From a virus, in IMG/VR virus record IMGVR_UViG_3300047510_001668, positions 62,001 through 126,000 of that record: a DNA stretch of 64,000 bases, one strand, 5' to 3'. Below the pieces are notes generated by a model. The model saw only the letters and a program-made list of their open reading frames with translations, did not search any database and was not told the origin of the DNA. Positions 61,224-64,000 of this stretch are shown here, piece after piece (positions within the stretch are counted from its first letter, which is position 1; the number at the start of each line of letters is the position of its first letter). A program made the position numbers and the translations under genes.

Positions 61224-61376
61224 TCACTTCTTTTTCTTCTTTTTCATCACCGGCTTTCTACGAAACATCTTGAACTTCATCACGGGATCATACTTGGCAA
61301 TGGCGCCACTTCCCATGTTGTTGGCTGGAACTTCTTCTTGCACTTCAGCTTCAACAAATTCTTTGAACTTTTTCAT
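61224..61376 (-). CDS. Small basic protein (50 aa)
   Basis: A 50-residue protein with PANNMGSGAIAKYDPVMKFK and a lysine-only end. A (P-x-N-N-x-G-S-G-x-I-A) pattern occurs in small proteins of T4-like phages near virion genes. Start overlaps the upstream stop by four bases. Confidence 0.6.
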   Translation of the reverse strand: MKKFKEFVEAEVQEEVPANNMGSGAIAKYDPVMKFKMFRRKPVMKKKKKK

Positions 61377-61753
61377 ATCTTTCTCAACTTGTTGATGACA
61401 TTGACATCCAACTCAATGTCAGTTTCGTTTATTTGTTTGCTTATTTGAAAACGTTCAGGTAGATAATTCAAATACACCAGAAACGTTTTGATTTCAGGCC
61501 AGAACTCCATTTCAAACTTCAAAAACAACATGGGAACCAGAGCAACACCAAACACATTGTGTAACAAAATCAAATGGTTCAACACCAAACGTTCACTCAA
61601 TGTTCCGGATTTCTTGTACCGTTTCAACAATCGTTTGATGTACTTGAAACGCTTCAAGTCTCCATCAAATTCTTTGATGCTGGTGCAAGAAGGATTGTTA
61701 TAATGTTGTGCTGCATATAATAAAAATGTATCCTGCGTCAAATCAATAGGCAT
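61373..61753 (-). CDS. Conserved phage protein (126 aa)
   Basis: A 126-residue helical protein: SCTSIKEFDGDLKRFKYIKR, then RLVLNHLILLHNVFGVALVP and a C-terminal E-L-D-V. This family is common in T4-like aquatic phages, function unknown; often next to virion genes. Confidence 0.7.
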   Translation of the reverse strand: MPIDLTQDTFLLYAAQHYNNPSCTSIKEFDGDLKRFKYIKRLLKRYKKSGTLSERLVLNHLILLHNVFGVALVPMLFLKFEMEFWPEIKTFLVYLNYLPERFQISKQINETDIELDVNVINKLRKI

Positions 61754-61756
61754 AGT

Positions 61757-62209
61757 TTAGAAATTTACGGCTGCTGAGCCTCCAATAACCCACCAGTCGC
61801 TGTTGTACCAAAGAAGAATAAGTGTTTGTCCCATTTCTGTGAATACGGCACTTGTTACACCTTTGATGTTTGATGTGATGGATGATGTGCCGCCTGCAGA
61901 TGTACACAGGATGAATTTGATTTGACCTGTGTATGTGCCATCAACAATGGATAGAGCATTCACACCACCTGTATTACTTATAAGGGTAAACAATGATGTT
62001 GCATTGATGGTGCCAGCATTGGCAATCACTTGTGGGCTTTCAACATCCAGTGCCAACAATCCTCCAAATTGTATCAAGGTGCTTGGAAGATTGGCTAATA
62101 ATGTGGACATGCTAAGTTTCTTATCTGTGTTGGATTGCACCAGATAGAGCACGTCCGCCGGATTGACGGACGCGGCTGCGGTCAAATCAGTTACTTTGCT
62201 ATCAGCCAT
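61757..62209 (-). CDS. Virion-associated beta protein (150 aa)
   Basis: A 150-residue protein starting MADSKVTDLTAAASVNPADV with YLVQSNTDKKLSMSTLL, a segment typical of the N-termini of phage fibre and structural proteins. The rest is Ser/Thr/Gly-rich beta structure (WWVIGGSAAVNF at the end). Probably an appendage or decoration protein. Confidence 0.65.
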   Translation of the reverse strand: MADSKVTDLTAAASVNPADVLYLVQSNTDKKLSMSTLLANLPSTLIQFGGLLALDVESPQVIANAGTINATSLFTLISNTGGVNALSIVDGTYTGQIKFILCTSAGGTSSITSNIKGVTSAVFTEMGQTLILLWYNSDWWVIGGSAAVNF

Positions 62210-62215
62210 GATTTA

Positions 62216-62332
62216 TTATACTGAAGGTGAAGGTGTTACTGAAGGTGTTACTGAAGGTGTCACACTGATTGAAGGTGTCACGCTAGGTGTTACTGAAGGC
62301 GTGACTGAAGGTGTGACTGAAGGTGTTGGTGA
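62216..62332. repeat. Minisatellite encoding Pro-Ser-Val-Thr repeats
   Basis: About ten imperfect 12-base units (ACTGAAGGTGTT type) encode the C-terminus of the virion protein. Such arrays change length easily. Confidence 0.75.
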
Positions 62333-63052
62333 TTCTGGGAAATAGGTGTCATCGGCAGCGTCATCTGTAATATCAGCAAGAGCCACCAATGTCTCATAAC
62401 GCTTTCTTTCCACCACACCATTCACTTGGAATGTCAAGTTGGCTGCCCCGCCACTGCCAAGAAGAGCATCTGTTACTGTGATGGTGTCATTGTCCGCATG
62501 TCCTGCACCTGTTTGCACAATTTCAATGGAAGCTGCACCAGCAGCTGATACTGTGATACGGAACATGTGTCCTGTGCCAGAACCTGATGTGGTTCCTTCC
62601 ACAAGATAGATGCCTGCCTTACGTGCTGCATCAGCAGCACCAATGGTATCCACAGCAGCAATGGCACCAGTCTTTACAGATTGACGATGTGTCCATCCTA
62701 TTTGTGCTGGACCGTCTGTGTCTAACATTTCAAACTTGTCAACACCAAACACAGTCTTAGTGTCTGTTCCATTGGAAAAGCCGTAACGTAAGAACTTTGG
62801 CTTTTCACTTAAGGTGTAGTTAGTGCCACCGCCTACTATAGAAATGCTATCACCTGCACGTGCAGCAATCACAGTACATGCTGTGTTGGATGCAATTGCT
62901 GTGATGACAAATTCTTGGCTTCCTGCTAGTAGAAAATCACCCACACGTGCTTCTGTGGTGAAAGCTGTACCTGTTCCGGTGACAGCACCACCTGTGGTGA
63001 TGGCTACAGTTCCTGTTGACGTTTTATCGTCTTTAATACCCCAACCTGACAT
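62216..63052 (-). CDS. Virion structural protein with PSVT-P repeat tail (278 aa)
   Basis: A 278-residue beta-rich protein starting MSGWGIKDDKTSTGTVAITT, of the type found in T4-like marine phage neck or tail regions. The last 40 residues are a tandem Ser-Val-Thr-Pro repeat, encoded by a short minisatellite (62216-62332). The body is Gly/Thr/Ala-rich. Confidence 0.65.
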   Translation of the reverse strand: MSGWGIKDDKTSTGTVAITTGGAVTGTGTAFTTEARVGDFLLAGSQEFVITAIASNTACTVIAARAGDSISIVGGGTNYTLSEKPKFLRYGFSNGTDTKTVFGVDKFEMLDTDGPAQIGWTHRQSVKTGAIAAVDTIGAADAARKAGIYLVEGTTSGSGTGHMFRITVSAAGAASIEIVQTGAGHADNDTITVTDALLGSGGAANLTFQVNGVVERKRYETLVALADITDDAADDTYFPESPTPSVTPSVTPSVTPSVTPSISVTPSVTPSVTPSPSV

Positions 63053-63054
63053 GG

Positions 63055-63639
63055 TTATTCTCCTGAATTATAGAGTTGTTCGACTGTATTGAAAAATTCT
63101 TTAACGTTTTCTTTGGGAAGGTCTGCGACGCTGGACACATTGAAAGTTTTCAATGTTTCTAGAAATGCCTTTTCGTATGATTCAGAAGTCACAACAGGTT
63201 GAACCTGTTCTTCCATTCTTCCCTTCAAGTTGTCACGGCGGCGACGAAGTTCCGTCTTGGCGCGTGATGCCAAACGCTTTTCAGCAGGAGAAATCTTTCC
63301 ACCGGCTTTTTTCTTTCTTTCAGCACTTCTGGCAAGGGTGTCCAACATACCTTCTGGTGTACGTTTCAAATCCATTTCTTCTTCAGCAATAGGATTGAAT
63401 TCTTCGAATTTCTTCATGGCAACTCTCTGACGTAAAAGGCGATACATTTGTGGGTCATCGAAAACTAGGTTCATGATTTTTTGTGTGAAATCATAGAACA
63501 CGCGTCGTTGATTAAGTGGTAGAAAAGCGTCTGTGTCAACACCATGTAATGCCATGTTCAACCATGGCAGATATTGCACAGGCATCATTCCCATACGAAC
63601 CAATTGTTCAATTTGTTTGCTGCGTTCGTCTGAGTGCAT
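63055..63639 (-). CDS. Conserved phage protein, helical and charged (194 aa)
   Basis: A 194-residue protein. QIEQLVRMGMMPVQYLPWLN near the start, then a long Lys/Arg/Glu-rich helix (SAERKKKAGGKISPAEKRL) and a C-terminal F-N-T-V-E-Q. The ATG at 63639 has AGGTGG upstream and a TATAAATA at the right distance; the longer upstream frame is not needed. Probably virion-related. Confidence 0.65.
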   Translation of the reverse strand: MHSDERSKQIEQLVRMGMMPVQYLPWLNMALHGVDTDAFLPLNQRRVFYDFTQKIMNLVFDDPQMYRLLRQRVAMKKFEEFNPIAEEEMDLKRTPEGMLDTLARSAERKKKAGGKISPAEKRLASRAKTELRRRRDNLKGRMEEQVQPVVTSESYEKAFLETLKTFNVSSVADLPKENVKEFFNTVEQLYNSGE

Positions 63640-63665
63640 AATCACCACCTGAAAACGTTCTATAG

Positions 63666-63673
63666 TATTTATA
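63666..63673 (-). promoter_or_regulatory. Late promoter (TATAAATA)
   Basis: Minus strand TATAAATA, 27-34 bases before the ATG at 63639, the usual late-promoter distance. Confidence 0.75.
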
Positions 63674-63736
63674 ATTACTTCAGGCTCGCTTTCAACATCC
63701 AGGCTGAATTTCAAGAGTTCCTGAGTGTTCCTTCTG

Positions 63737-64000
63737 TTAGCAGTTCCATTTTCTGAGAGCTTTATTGATACGAGAGTTCGGGTCATTAGCGGTCTTGGCT
63801 GAAGTCAACCGCTTCTTCATCCCTCCCATTCTGGCACAGAAACTCTTTCTCCGTTTGGCGGCTTTGCTTCCCTTCTTCAATTTGGAAGGCTTGGTGGTCA
63901 CAGCCATGGACAACTTGCTACCAGGGTTGGCACGACGATAGGAGGCGATACCTTTTCTGTTCAATCCACCTTCTGGGTCCTTGCCTTCCTTTCTTTGCCA
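63737..64000 (-). CDS. Conserved basic phage protein (partial, C-terminal 87 residues)
   Basis: The frame enters from beyond the right edge and ends at 63737. Visible are KEGKDPEGGLNRKGIASYRR, KPSKLKKGSKAAKRRKSFCA and RINKALRKWNC, a highly conserved small basic protein of phages (DUF6321-like). Function unknown; DNA or RNA binding is likely from the charge. Confidence 0.75.
   Translation of the reverse strand, partial: WQRKEGKDPEGGLNRKGIASYRRANPGSKLSMAVTTKPSKLKKGSKAAKRRKSFCARMGGMKKRLTSAKTANDPNSRINKALRKWNC

Noticed and set aside
61226-61240. A run of Lys codons seen as a poly-A slippage site at the end of the 50-residue gene
   Set aside because: It ends the gene and no alternative frame extends usefully.

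Overview
The window is part of the genome of a large, strictly lytic T4-type myovirus. Evidence: T4-family baseplate and tail genes (gp6, gp25, gp5, gp27-like, gp53, gp48, gp54, gp26), head-completion gp4, T4 replication and recombination genes (gp32, gp59, gp61 primase, gp30-type ligase, RNase H, DsbA), the late-transcription coactivator gp33, and repeated copies of the T4 late promoter TATAAATA. There is no integrase, repressor or terminase in view. The host cannot be named. Expression signals are proteobacterial (TTGACA-N17-TATATT promoters, strong GGAGG ribosome sites), and the phage carries its own circularly permuted (two-piece) tmRNA, a form known from alpha- and beta-proteobacteria and some cyanobacteria. 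A Gram-negative, probably aquatic, proteobacterial host is my inference.

Layout. 1-7750 (minus): baseplate operon. 7785-11845 (plus): gp4, a putative end protector, gp54, gp26 with a possible -1 frameshift into a small ORF, and a tape-measure candidate, closed by a bidirectional terminator. 11884-14374 (minus): gp32, gp59, gp33 and a SleB-type wall hydrolase. 14405-14668: permuted tmRNA. 14669-28281 (minus): early metabolism and DNA genes (phosphoesterase, glycosyltransferase, PD-(D/E)XK exonuclease, PhoH, ligase, GMP reductase, DsbA, amidase, PspC, UvdE, PurA-like enzyme, AAA+ ATPase). 28362-31518: small early proteins behind three promoters that share an unusual phased upstream box. 31043-31333: repeat-dense non-coding DNA. 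31604-32914: short plus-strand island (membrane proteins, dCMP deaminase, NUMOD3 protein). 32905-36172: HNH nuclease, ParB-like protein and a train of very small zinc-binding and membrane proteins. 36260-44589: late operon rich in exported proteins (lipase, nuclease, CsgG-like protein, beta-barrel candidate, lipoproteins, dockerin/cohesin-like protein, holin candidates). 45281-49770: 29 tRNA genes covering all 20 amino acids, one tRNA-like RNA and two HNH genes. 49868-53155: RNase H operon. 53239-64000: membrane/coiled-coil protein, tail-fibre-type protein, class II ribonucleotide reductase with thioredoxin, MazG-type hydrolase, ThyX, primase and virion proteins.

How it fits together. Host sigma-70-type promoters precede most early blocks, and at three or four junctions the -35 box sits inside the loop of the preceding terminator. 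Late genes carry TATAAATA about 25-40 bases before their starts, consistent with gp33 (and a gp55 outside the window). Nucleotide genes (B12-dependent reductase, ThyX, dCMP deaminase, GMP reductase, PurA family, MazG) feed replication. tRNAs and tmRNA support translation. SleB hydrolase, amidase and holin candidates provide lysis, and an M15 peptidase is built into the baseplate spike.
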